Source of the DNA: Hirschia litorea
GTDB lineage: Bacteria; Pseudomonadota; Alphaproteobacteria; Caulobacterales; Hyphomonadaceae
NCBI RefSeq assembly: GCF_042665075.1
Contig: NZ_JBHTBR010000005.1
Coordinates: 620,001 to 684,000 of the forward strand
Length of the DNA stretch: 64,000 nucleotides
Direction: 5' to 3'
The notes under the pieces were generated by a model, which was not told the origin of the DNA, searched no databases, and worked only from the letters and a program-made list of their open reading frames with translations. The position numbers and the translations under genes are program-made. This document shows positions 46,125 to 53,912 of the stretch, one piece after another (within the stretch, counting starts at the first letter, position 1; each line of letters begins with the position of its first letter).

Positions 46125-46400
46125 GCGGAGTATTGGGGGCATTGCCCATCCTCCCTTCGCGGCTATGCAAAAGGCCAAAACCATCATACGAGGCGCGCTT
46201 GTTTGCGGCCACTTTACCGCTGGCATCCCGTGTTTGGATCGGGACCAGCTATCACTTGCCAAGAATAAGCGTGCCTCGTGCCCCTTATTTAAAAGAAACA
46301 TCAGTAACGTCGCTTGAAATTTCGTGCGGCGCTATTTTCGCAACAAATTTTCTGACATAAACAATCACCTCCCATTAAAACGCTCCAGAAAGCCTGAACA

Positions 46401-47090
46401 ATGTCCAAACCTTATATGATCGCAATTACTGGCGGATCTGGCTCTGGAAAATCCACACTTGCGCAAGCCTTGTTGGATAAATTAGGCGAGGACAAAGTCC
46501 TGCTTATGGGGGAAGATAATTATTACAAACCGCGCGAGCACCAACATCCAGACGCGCCCTTATGGTCGATGAAGGAAATGGAAGAACGCGTGGATTTTGA
46601 TGATCCAGCATCTAAAAACATGGACATGTATGAAGCCCATCTTGTAGCGCTTCGCCGTGGCAGCACAATCTCACAACCCGTCTATGACTTCACCATGCAT
46701 GATCGCGTTGATGGTGCTGAAAAAATCTTATCGCCACGCCCCATCATCGTCTGCGAAGGTGTACACACGCTCTCTGACAGAGCCTATTTCAATTTATTTG
46801 ACCTTACAATTTTCGTAGATACACCCGCAGATTTGCGCCTCGCCCGCCGTATTGAGCGCGATGTGAACGAGCGTAACCGTGATTTGGACCGCGTATTAGC
46901 CCAGTATCTTAATTTCGTGCGCCCTGCTCACGCTCAATTTACTGAGCCTGCAAAATATCTCTGCGATCTCATCATCAAAGATGAAGGCCCACTCGCCGCA
47001 AAAGTAGGCACACCCAATGCGCGCGCCGAAGCACGCCTTCTTGCACCACTATGGAGCTTTCTAGTCGATGAAGGCGTGATTGCGGGCTAG
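46401..47090 (+). CDS. udk: Uridine kinase
   Basis: P-loop kinase phosphorylating uridine (and cytidine) to the monophosphate in pyrimidine salvage. Walker A GGSGSGKST lies at residues 11-19. DNYYKPREHQ (about 40-49), the substrate segment VDFDDPAS and the arginine-rich RRIERDVNERNRD lid (about 154-166) match the family. Length 229 is usual. The ATG at 46401 has a weak GAACA upstream. It converges on the acetyltransferase gene with 4 bp between. Confidence 0.88.
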   Translation: MSKPYMIAITGGSGSGKSTLAQALLDKLGEDKVLLMGEDNYYKPREHQHPDAPLWSMKEMEERVDFDDPASKNMDMYEAHLVALRRGSTISQPVYDFTMHDRVDGAEKILSPRPIIVCEGVHTLSDRAYFNLFDLTIFVDTPADLRLARRIERDVNERNRDLDRVLAQYLNFVRPAHAQFTEPAKYLCDLIIKDEGPLAAKVGTPNARAEARLLAPLWSFLVDEGVIAG

Positions 47091-47094
47091 GCTT

Positions 47095-47760
47095 TTAAGC
47101 AGTTGGGCGCATCTGTTTGAGTGCATCCAAATCATTGCCGCGAATAGCATTTAGCGCTTTTGAAATTGTTTCGATTGGCCAGTCCCACCACGCTAAATCC
47201 AGAAGCGTTTCAATAGTCGTGTCATCAAATCGTTGACGCACAATCTTCGCTGGATTTCCAACCACAACGGAATAAGCGGGAACATTCTTGGTCACAACCG
47301 CATGAGCACCAATAATTGCGCCATGGCCTATATCAACTCCGGGCATAATAGTTGCGCCACGGCCAATCCAAACATCATGGCCAACAATTGTATCCCCGCG
47401 TAGCCCGCTTGTGATACTGTCCATGTCAAAACCATTTTTCCAACCATTTGCAAAAATATGAAAGGGAAAAGTCGAAAACCCTGTCATCGCGTGATTTGCG
47501 CCATTCATGATGAACTGAATGTCTGTCGCGAAAGCACAAAACTTCCCGATAATAAGTTTATCACCAATGAAATCAAAATGGTATTTCACGCAATGTGTTT
47601 GAAAGTGTTCTGGCCCCTTAGGGTCATTATAGTAACTATATTCGCCCACTTCTATATTGGGGGACGTCACAACCGCTTTTAAAAAAGCTGTATCCCAAAT
47701 AGGGCGAGGGTTTAGCGGATCCGGCCCCAATTCGTTGTTTTTAGATCGTGAAGAGGCCAT
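47095..47760 (-). CDS. Vat/CatB-type xenobiotic acetyltransferase (hexapeptide repeat)
   Basis: Trimeric left-handed beta-helix acetyltransferase of the XAT class, which in known cases acetylates streptogramin A (Vat) or chloramphenicol (CatB). The family signature NGANHAM GFSTFPF region gives catalytic H90. Hexapeptide repeats (GDTIVGHDVWIGRGATIMPG and VDIGHGAIIGAHAVV) and the closing VVVGNPAKIVRQRF are clear. At 221 residues it is full length. Third gene after fabI and the metallo-beta-lactamase, 49 bp downstream. Natural substrate unknown; many chromosomal XATs are not resistance enzymes. Confidence 0.87.
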   Translation of the reverse strand: MASSRSKNNELGPDPLNPRPIWDTAFLKAVVTSPNIEVGEYSYYNDPKGPEHFQTHCVKYHFDFIGDKLIIGKFCAFATDIQFIMNGANHAMTGFSTFPFHIFANGWKNGFDMDSITSGLRGDTIVGHDVWIGRGATIMPGVDIGHGAIIGAHAVVTKNVPAYSVVVGNPAKIVRQRFDDTTIETLLDLAWWDWPIETISKALNAIRGNDLDALKQMRPTA

Positions 47761-47809
47761 AGCAAAACCGCTCAGTAAATAGTGTTACGCGTTTAGATTA
47801 AGAACTGAA

Positions 47810-48598
47810 CTAATCAACTTTTGGCCGCGCAATATAAGCTGTGTTTTTCAAAATTTCACGTCCTGCTGGCTTTCCATGGCTTGGAATAACAATCTGACTG
47901 TCGGGGAAAGCATTTGTAGCGTTTTCAACAGCTCTAGACCAATATCCAAGATTTGCATCGCCAGTGTTACCCAAGGAGGTCGTCATACCTGGACGGATCA
48001 TACATCCTCCAAACAATATGTTATTCTCGCCCTCATTGACCACGATATTGTCCTCTGAATGCCCGCCACCAGGGTAGAGCACTGTCAGCCCTTCCCATTC
48101 AACCTGACTTCCAATATCTGCAAGTTCCAACACATTTTTAGCAGGTAGCAAACCGCGCTCAATCGCAAGTCTATTCGTTAAAGCACTCGCATAAGTTTCA
48201 ACCCCCTGCGCATGCAAAGCATCCATACCACCCATTTTATCACTATGTGCATGCGTATGAATTGAAGCGCGAACTGGCTTTTTAAGGGTATCTTTGGCCC
48301 ATGAAACAATTTCAGCGGTTTGTGCATCATTCCAAGCTGTATCAATAAGCACGCTATAATCGTTGCGTTCAATGATCAGCCCGTTTGTGCGAATATTTCC
48401 CCAAGGTGGCACAACCTTATATCCGGTATGCAACCACACACCCGTCGCCAGTTTTACAAACTCTACGGGTTTTTCTTCAACACCATCAGTTTGTGTCGTT
48501 TGCTCAGACTGTTGAGAAAAAACAGGAGCATTATGCGTGCACCCTGAAAGGAACACTAAACTTGAAAACAAGAATATTCCGATCAGGGTGGGACGCAA
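47810..48598 (-). CDS. Subclass B1 metallo-beta-lactamase, NDM-like lipoprotein
   Basis: Predicted zinc-dependent beta-lactamase anchored in the envelope. Lipobox FLSGC with C20. All B1 ligands are present: H116, H118, D120 (HTHAHSDKMGG), H180 (YPGGGHSEDN), C199 (FGGCMIR) and H241 (IPSHG), plus LGNTGDAN (N211-N216). The block DKMGGMDALHAQGVETYA is nearly the same as my memory of NDM-1 (DKMGGMDALHAAGIATYA), and NDM-1 is also a lipoprotein with LSGC. R202 replaces the usual Lys after CxI. The start is TTG, the only codon that includes the signal; the GAGG Shine-Dalgarno lies in the end of fabI, 5 bp upstream, so it is probably translationally coupled to fabI. Confidence 0.9.
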   Translation of the reverse strand: MRPTLIGIFLFSSLVFLSGCTHNAPVFSQQSEQTTQTDGVEEKPVEFVKLATGVWLHTGYKVVPPWGNIRTNGLIIERNDYSVLIDTAWNDAQTAEIVSWAKDTLKKPVRASIHTHAHSDKMGGMDALHAQGVETYASALTNRLAIERGLLPAKNVLELADIGSQVEWEGLTVLYPGGGHSEDNIVVNEGENNILFGGCMIRPGMTTSLGNTGDANLGYWSRAVENATNAFPDSQIVIPSHGKPAGREILKNTAYIARPKVD

Positions 48599-48603
48599 TT
48601 TTT

Positions 48604-49416
48604 CTATTCCTCAGATGGCTCAGGCACACCCACAACGTGGAAACCAGCATCAACGTGAAGAACCTCACCCGTGATAGACGCACCAATTGGAGACAAGAGA
48701 TAAAGCGCAGCACCCGCTACACCTTCCATTTTAGTGTCTTCCCCAAGAAGAGACATATCACGTCCAGCAGACATTAGTGTCTTTGACCCTTTAATGCCCA
48801 TCAGCGCCAAAGTCCGCATTGGGCCCGCAGAAATCGCATTTACACGCACGCCCTGTTTACCCATATCGCGGGCTGCATAGCGTGTCGCCGCTTCAAGACC
48901 AGCCTTCGCCACACCCATCACATTGTAAGATGGAATAACACGCTCAGAACCAAGATAAGTTAAGTTGATGATAGACCCACCCTCTTCCATCATTTCAGAA
49001 GCACGGCGACATACATCAATGAATGAGAAAACAGAAATATCCATCGCACGTGCAAAACCTTCACGCGTTGTGTTGTGAACCATAGAACCTTTCAGCTCAT
49101 CTTTGCCTGCATAAGCGATCGCATGAACAACAAAGTCCAACTTGCCATATTTTTCTTTGAGTGTCGCAAAAGCTGCGTCCATCTCATCATCATTGGTTAC
49201 GTCAGCAGAAATCATCGTGTCCATGCCGATGGACTCAATAAGCGGACGTACACGGCGTTCCAATGCTTCACCTTGATAGGTAAAAGCCATTTCCGCACCC
49301 TGAGCGGCTAATTGCTGTGCAATACCCCACGCGATAGAGTTTTGGTTTGCGACACCCATGACCAAGCCACGCTTGCCAGCCATCAAATCGCCCTTCGGGA
49401 AGTTCCAGTCCGCCAT
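48604..49416 (-). CDS. fabI: Enoyl-[ACP] reductase FabI
   Basis: NADH-dependent reductase for the last step of fatty acid elongation and target of triclosan. SDR fold with GVANQNSIAWGIA nucleotide loop; catalytic Y154, Y164 and K171 keep the E. coli spacing. Length 270. The ATG at 49416 follows GGAGA and gives MADWNFPKGDLMAGKRGLVM; a TTG 18 nt upstream is rejected. It heads a minus-strand unit with the metallo-beta-lactamase and acetyltransferase genes and is divergent from the chemoreceptor. Paired metabolically with fabA-fabB at 29-31 kb. Confidence 0.95.
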   Translation of the reverse strand: MADWNFPKGDLMAGKRGLVMGVANQNSIAWGIAQQLAAQGAEMAFTYQGEALERRVRPLIESIGMDTMISADVTNDDEMDAAFATLKEKYGKLDFVVHAIAYAGKDELKGSMVHNTTREGFARAMDISVFSFIDVCRRASEMMEEGGSIINLTYLGSERVIPSYNVMGVAKAGLEAATRYAARDMGKQGVRVNAISAGPMRTLALMGIKGSKTLMSAGRDMSLLGEDTKMEGVAGAALYLLSPIGASITGEVLHVDAGFHVVGVPEPSEE

Positions 49417-49680
49417 GTGGGGATCTCCGTCCAATTAAAATCTGTTGAATTAACTAAGTAATAATTCGTTACAATACGTCAACCATAACCAGCGCCAACT
49501 CACAAGGTTTGAAATTCACCTAAGTCTGCGTAACGGAAAACAAATCTCACCAAATTTAAAAAATTAGCGCGCCGCCTACCCATTGTTAACCATCACATGA
49601 GATTACCTAGATAATTGTAATTGTTTATATTTATCATATCGTAAAATATATAATTGCTCATTTTATGGCGGGGGCCCCAC

Positions 49681-51834
49681 ATGCTTAGACTTTTCGACCA
49701 CCTCTCTATGTCCCAAAAATTGACCACTCTTGTCGTTGGGACGGGATTGTTGGTCGGTGGAACTCTGGGGACGACCAATTACAACAGCTCTAAAAAATCC
49801 CTAATTGAAGATATGGATAAAAACCTCTCGGAAATAGCTATAGATCGTCGAGATTCGCTAAAACAATATCTAGGCTCAATTGAACAAGACCTTCGGATAG
49901 TATCCAGCAATCCTTATACACGAAACGCTATTCAAGATTTTCAAAACGCGTGGGAAAGTTTAGGCGCAACACCTCAAAAAACGCTGCAAGATATCTACAT
50001 TCGCCAAAACCCATTTCCCATTGGCGAAAAAGAAAAGCTGGATGCAGGTAAAGACGGTTCGCTATACTCTCAAGTCCATGGTGAATACCACAATTGGTTC
50101 CGCGAATTTCTCAAAGACCGTGGATATTACGATATCTTTCTAGTCTCAAATTCCGGAGACATTGTTTATTCGGTCTTCAAAGAAAACGATTACGCGACAA
50201 GCATGATTTCTGGTCAGTATAAAAATACTGACCTCGCAAAAGCGTTTACATCTGCAAAAAATAAAAAACCGGGCGAGATTTCTTTCTTCGATTTCTCCGC
50301 TTACGCGCCAAGTCAGGATGCCCCTGCCAGTTTCATATCCTCCGCAATACCTGATGGTAATGGCGGTGTTGCAGGTGTTCTTGTGTTTCAAATGCCAATT
50401 GATCGCATAAATAATTCTGTAAATTCGCTTAGCGGCCTTGGTGAAACCGGACAAGCTTATGTGATTGGTCAAGATGCAATCATGCGAACAGACGCGCCAA
50501 GATCAAGTGAAAGCACATTGCTCAAACAGACTGTTGATCCTAGCTTTTTAGTTGAACAATCTCAAACTCTGCATACGAAAAATTACAAGGGTGATAGTGT
50601 TTTTGCGGGTATCGCACCATTAAATTATCACGGTGTAAAATGGGATATAGTTGCAGAACAACATACCGATGAAATCATGCAGCATACGATTGAATTGCGA
50701 AACCGTATGTTGCTGATCACGTCAATGATGATTGCATTGACAAGTCTAATCGGGTTTTTGCTTTCCCGCCGCATTTCCACACCTATGAAAAGGCTAACCC
50801 GTGCTACAAACGAGATCGCATCGGGCAAAAACAGCTTAGAAGTACCCGGATTAAGTCGAAAAGACGAGCTAGGTGGACTTGCTCAAGCCGTTGAGTTTTT
50901 CCGCAAAGAAATGATTGTCAATGAGGAGCGCGCCGCCGCAGAGCAACGCGCTGTTTTAAGTCGCGAGCAAGCTGCTGCTGCTCAAATTACATATCTGGAT
51001 GGAATTACAAAAGCATTCGAAGCAGAGGTGCAATCTGCCCTCAATACAATGTCTATCGCTACGGATAATCTAGATCAAAGCTCTGTTTCCATGTCCGATG
51101 TATCGGCCAACACACAAGAGAGGCTTTCTCATGTGACCCGCGCCTCACAATCAGCGTCTGCAAGTGTCGAAAATGTAGCCGCAGCCGCTGAAGAATTATC
51201 AGCGTCTATACATGAAATTGGTCAGAGAATATCTCATTCCGATAAAGCCACATCTCAAGCAGCTGAACGTGCCACTACAATGCAATCACACGTTTCTAAA
51301 CTTGAGCTCGCGACCAGCTCTATTGGTGAAGTGGTTGAACTTATCACCAACATCGCCTCACAAACCAACCTTCTTGCTCTAAACGCAACCATTGAGGCAG
51401 CACGCGCAGGTGAAGCAGGTAAAGGATTTGCCGTTGTTGCTTCAGAAGTCAAAAGCCTCGCGGGCCAGACTGCAAAGGCGACTGAAGATATCCAAAAGCA
51501 AGTTGATGACATCCAATCCGTTACGGGTGAAACCGTAAGCGGCATTCGTGAGATTATGGATGTTATTCGTGAACTGGAATCATCATCTGCTGAAATAGCA
51601 GATTCCATTTCTCAACAAGCCACAGCCACAAGTGAAATCTCATCCTCTGTACAACACGCCTCTTCAGGTGTCCGTGAGGTGGATGGAAATATCAGTAGCG
51701 TCAATGATGCTGCTCACGAAACTGGTGCGATTGCTCAAAAAGTTGAATCCTCGTCGAAAATTATGACAGAGCAATCCCATGCAATACGCGAATGTATCGA
51801 ATTATTTTTGGGAAATATGCGTAAATCGGCTTAG
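49681..51834 (+). CDS. Methyl-accepting chemotaxis protein
   Basis: Transmembrane chemoreceptor. Helix 1 lies about 18-35, a large periplasmic Cache-type ligand domain about 40-335, helix 2 LLITSMMIALTSLIGFLLS near 342-360, then HAMP (about 362-415) and a signalling domain with the conserved tip TNLLALNATIEAARAGEAG. The ligand is unknown. The ATG at 49681 follows GGGGG; an upstream TTG (49654) adds a Trp-rich leader and is rejected. No che genes are adjacent. Confidence 0.93.
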   Translation: MLRLFDHLSMSQKLTTLVVGTGLLVGGTLGTTNYNSSKKSLIEDMDKNLSEIAIDRRDSLKQYLGSIEQDLRIVSSNPYTRNAIQDFQNAWESLGATPQKTLQDIYIRQNPFPIGEKEKLDAGKDGSLYSQVHGEYHNWFREFLKDRGYYDIFLVSNSGDIVYSVFKENDYATSMISGQYKNTDLAKAFTSAKNKKPGEISFFDFSAYAPSQDAPASFISSAIPDGNGGVAGVLVFQMPIDRINNSVNSLSGLGETGQAYVIGQDAIMRTDAPRSSESTLLKQTVDPSFLVEQSQTLHTKNYKGDSVFAGIAPLNYHGVKWDIVAEQHTDEIMQHTIELRNRMLLITSMMIALTSLIGFLLSRRISTPMKRLTRATNEIASGKNSLEVPGLSRKDELGGLAQAVEFFRKEMIVNEERAAAEQRAVLSREQAAAAQITYLDGITKAFEAEVQSALNTMSIATDNLDQSSVSMSDVSANTQERLSHVTRASQSASASVENVAAAAEELSASIHEIGQRISHSDKATSQAAERATTMQSHVSKLELATSSIGEVVELITNIASQTNLLALNATIEAARAGEAGKGFAVVASEVKSLAGQTAKATEDIQKQVDDIQSVTGETVSGIREIMDVIRELESSSAEIADSISQQATATSEISSSVQHASSGVREVDGNISSVNDAAHETGAIAQKVESSSKIMTEQSHAIRECIELFLGNMRKSA

Positions 51835-51932
51835 ATTTTCGTTCTTTAACAAAGGTATATCTTTTCACGTTTTTTTCTCTCATACTCCCTTCAGGCTTCA
51901 TACCAATAGCCTGATTTCTGGGAGGAAAAACC

Positions 51933-53126
51933 GTGAAACCATTATATGTAGTGATGGCACTCGCGCTAGCTGGCGGCACTTTCTGGCTTGGCCAATCCAC
52001 ATCGACAAAAACAACTCAAACACAAGAGATTGCACACACTGACGCGCAAATACCGCCGCCAGTTAAAGCCCCTCTATTGGTGCAATCAAACGGATCTTAT
52101 CCCGTTAAGCCGTTGGAGAAGGACAATGTCGTCGTCAAAGTCATTCAGACAAAAGTAAATTCCCTGTCTGATTTTCCAAGCGTCCAAGAAGGGTTAGACC
52201 ACAACCTCGCGCATATGGAAAAAATGGCAGATCAGGCTTGCACAACAGGTAAAAAGCCAGACTTTCTTCTCTATCACGAATTCCCCCTCACCGGATATTC
52301 ATCAGGTGGACGTGATGAAAAGCTAAAATATACAGTACAATTTCCAGGCCCCGAAACTGACCGCCTTGGCCAAATAGCAAAAGCTTGCGACACCTATCTC
52401 ATCTTTGGTAGCTACGCCACAGACAAGGATTGGCCAAACCACATTCTAAGCCTCAATGTCGTTATTGATCGTCAGGGCGAGATTGCCAAAATTTTCTGGA
52501 AGTCGCGGAATATCAAACGCATCTACCCAGATCGCGAAATAACGACCACTACGATAGAATCTGTTCGCGACAAATACCGCGCCATGTATGGCATTGAAGA
52601 AGAATTCCCAGTGCTCCAAACTGAATATGGGAACATTGCGGTCAGTACAGTGCAGATGGACCCATTCATCTTCGCAGCCTTCGCAATGCGCGGCACAGAA
52701 ATCATGATGCGGACAGCTACATTATTTGCTGAAGATGATGTGCTAGCAATGGCACGCATCAATGATTTTTATTCAGCAATGTCAAACATCGCCTTCCCTG
52801 CTGATCCCAACAATCCAAAATATGATGCAGGTGAATCCATTATCGTCGACCCACACGGGAATATTCTCGCCAAAGAACCTACCAAAGACCAAGACGGCAT
52901 TATTGAAGCTGTCATTCCAATTGCCGAGTTTAGAAAAAATCGCAAAATTCCAAACTATGCTTTGGAAATGGTTCAACCCGTATTCAATCAATACCAGCAA
53001 GAATTCCCGCTAAACCACATGGATATGCCGGCAGAGGAACTTCCTCAAACAGGTCAAGCAATGAAAGCCATGATGGAGAGCGTTAGCCGTTTCAATATAC
53101 CAGTCGAAAATACCACCGAGGAATAA
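51933..53126 (+). CDS. Secreted nitrilase-fold protein lacking the catalytic cysteine
   Basis: Carbon-nitrogen hydrolase fold, exported by an N-terminal hydrophobic segment (about 4-20). The family triad is Glu-Lys-Cys. E116 (LLYHEFPLTGY) and a Lys near 190 (AKIFWKSRNIK) are in place, but the position expected for Cys reads VSTVQMDPF, with Gln at 241. The whole protein has only two cysteines (C103, C152), neither in that motif. It is therefore a probable pseudo-enzyme or has a changed mechanism. The start is GTG with a strong GGGAGG. It is 2 bp from the VOC lipoprotein gene, so both share an operon. Confidence 0.75.
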   Translation: MKPLYVVMALALAGGTFWLGQSTSTKTTQTQEIAHTDAQIPPPVKAPLLVQSNGSYPVKPLEKDNVVVKVIQTKVNSLSDFPSVQEGLDHNLAHMEKMADQACTTGKKPDFLLYHEFPLTGYSSGGRDEKLKYTVQFPGPETDRLGQIAKACDTYLIFGSYATDKDWPNHILSLNVVIDRQGEIAKIFWKSRNIKRIYPDREITTTTIESVRDKYRAMYGIEEEFPVLQTEYGNIAVSTVQMDPFIFAAFAMRGTEIMMRTATLFAEDDVLAMARINDFYSAMSNIAFPADPNNPKYDAGESIIVDPHGNILAKEPTKDQDGIIEAVIPIAEFRKNRKIPNYALEMVQPVFNQYQQEFPLNHMDMPAEELPQTGQAMKAMMESVSRFNIPVENTTEE

Positions 53127-53128
53127 AC

Positions 53129-53740
53129 ATGAAGAAAATCATATTGGCACTCGCCTCACTTGGCTTGCTTGCAAATTGTGCCACGACACAAACCACACAA
53201 ACAACGAAAACGGCAAATGTCGAAGCACCAAGCGAAGCCTCACAAGAATTTCCAACGGATTTACGTCGCACAACTTTAATCGTTGATGACATTGATGAGT
53301 CTCTGAAACTCTACCGTGATGTCCTTGGGTTTGAAGTAAACTACGACACTGTCGTCACCATGAGCGGTGTCGCCCTCCCCGCAGGAAATCCAGGTTCAGA
53401 AGCGCGCCTCGTTCTGATGAATTCCAATGATAGCTGGGTTGGCTGGATCGGCATGTTGCAATGGTTGGAACCAAACGCCCTTCCCCGCAAACCAAAGACA
53501 GGGAAAATGGGAATTGGAGATATGGTTATGGTCTTCAATACTACCGAAGTTGATAAACAATGTGATGCGGCTGCGAAGCTTCCAGAAATCACGATCACAA
53601 CTCCAAAGTCAGAATCGCGCTATCCATCACGTAATGGCGGTCCTCCTATCGTAGTGCACACTTGCTACATGTTTGATAGAGATGGATATTTTCTTGAAAT
53701 AAACCAATTGCAAGATCGCGAAAGTTACAACGCAGACTAA
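53129..53740 (+). CDS. VOC-fold lipoprotein (glyoxalase-like)
   Basis: Lipoprotein with lipobox LLANC (C17) and a Thr-rich linker, followed by one vicinal-oxygen-chelate fold: TTLIVDDIDESLKLYRDVLGFEV at about 49 is the diagnostic opening and CYMFDRDGYFLEINQ at about 179 the closing strand. Potential metal ligands at canonical places are E194 (FLEIN) and others that I cannot confirm. Being extracytoplasmic is unusual for this family. It is coupled to the upstream nitrilase-fold gene. Substrate unknown. Confidence 0.8.
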   Translation: MKKIILALASLGLLANCATTQTTQTTKTANVEAPSEASQEFPTDLRRTTLIVDDIDESLKLYRDVLGFEVNYDTVVTMSGVALPAGNPGSEARLVLMNSNDSWVGWIGMLQWLEPNALPRKPKTGKMGIGDMVMVFNTTEVDKQCDAAAKLPEITITTPKSESRYPSRNGGPPIVVHTCYMFDRDGYFLEINQLQDRESYNAD

Positions 53741-53764
53741 GCAATTACAAATTAGAATATCCTT

Positions 53765-53801
53765 GCCACCTATTGCTGATCTCAATAGGTGGCTTTGTTT
53801 T
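53765..53801 (+). terminator. Rho-independent terminator after VOC lipoprotein gene
   Basis: An 11-bp perfect stem (GCCACCTATTG 53765-53775 with CAATAGGTGGC 53783-53793), 7-nt loop, followed by TTTGTTTT. Confidence 0.9.
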
Positions 53802-53860
53802 ATCCGCATGAAAATTTGCTTCCTGCCTTCTCAATTTTAATGAATACACCAATCATTATT

Positions 53861-53876
53861 TGACAACGTTGACAAA
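53861..53876. promoter_or_regulatory. Putative LacI-family operator upstream of gntP
   Basis: TGACAACGTTGACAAA, with palindromic core CAACGTTG and central CG as in LacI-family operators. It lies 37 bp before the gntP ATG and overlaps a TTGACA -35-like box at 53860. An identical 16-mer occurs before bglX. Confidence 0.55.
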
Positions 53877-53912
53877 AACTGCCTCATTAGGACAAAAAAT
53901 TAGGGGAGAACT

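Larger units (their letters stand above)
45727..46400. other. Non-coding stretch with palindromes before udk
   Basis: About 670 bp. It holds two hairpins (45870-45893 and 45916-45937) and a 16-bp tandem duplication (46093-46124). Overlapping ORFs of 60-80 codons occur on both strands at 45901-46360 but have Trp/Arg/Cys-rich compositions of random sequence. GC content rises sharply relative to the neighbouring orphan gene, so this looks like a small accessory patch. Confidence 0.5.

Noticed and set aside
45901..46360. Several ORFs of 60-81 codons on both strands before udk
   Set aside because: They overlap each other in many frames, are rich in Trp, Arg and Cys, and lack ribosome sites. They do not look like a degraded gene that I can name.
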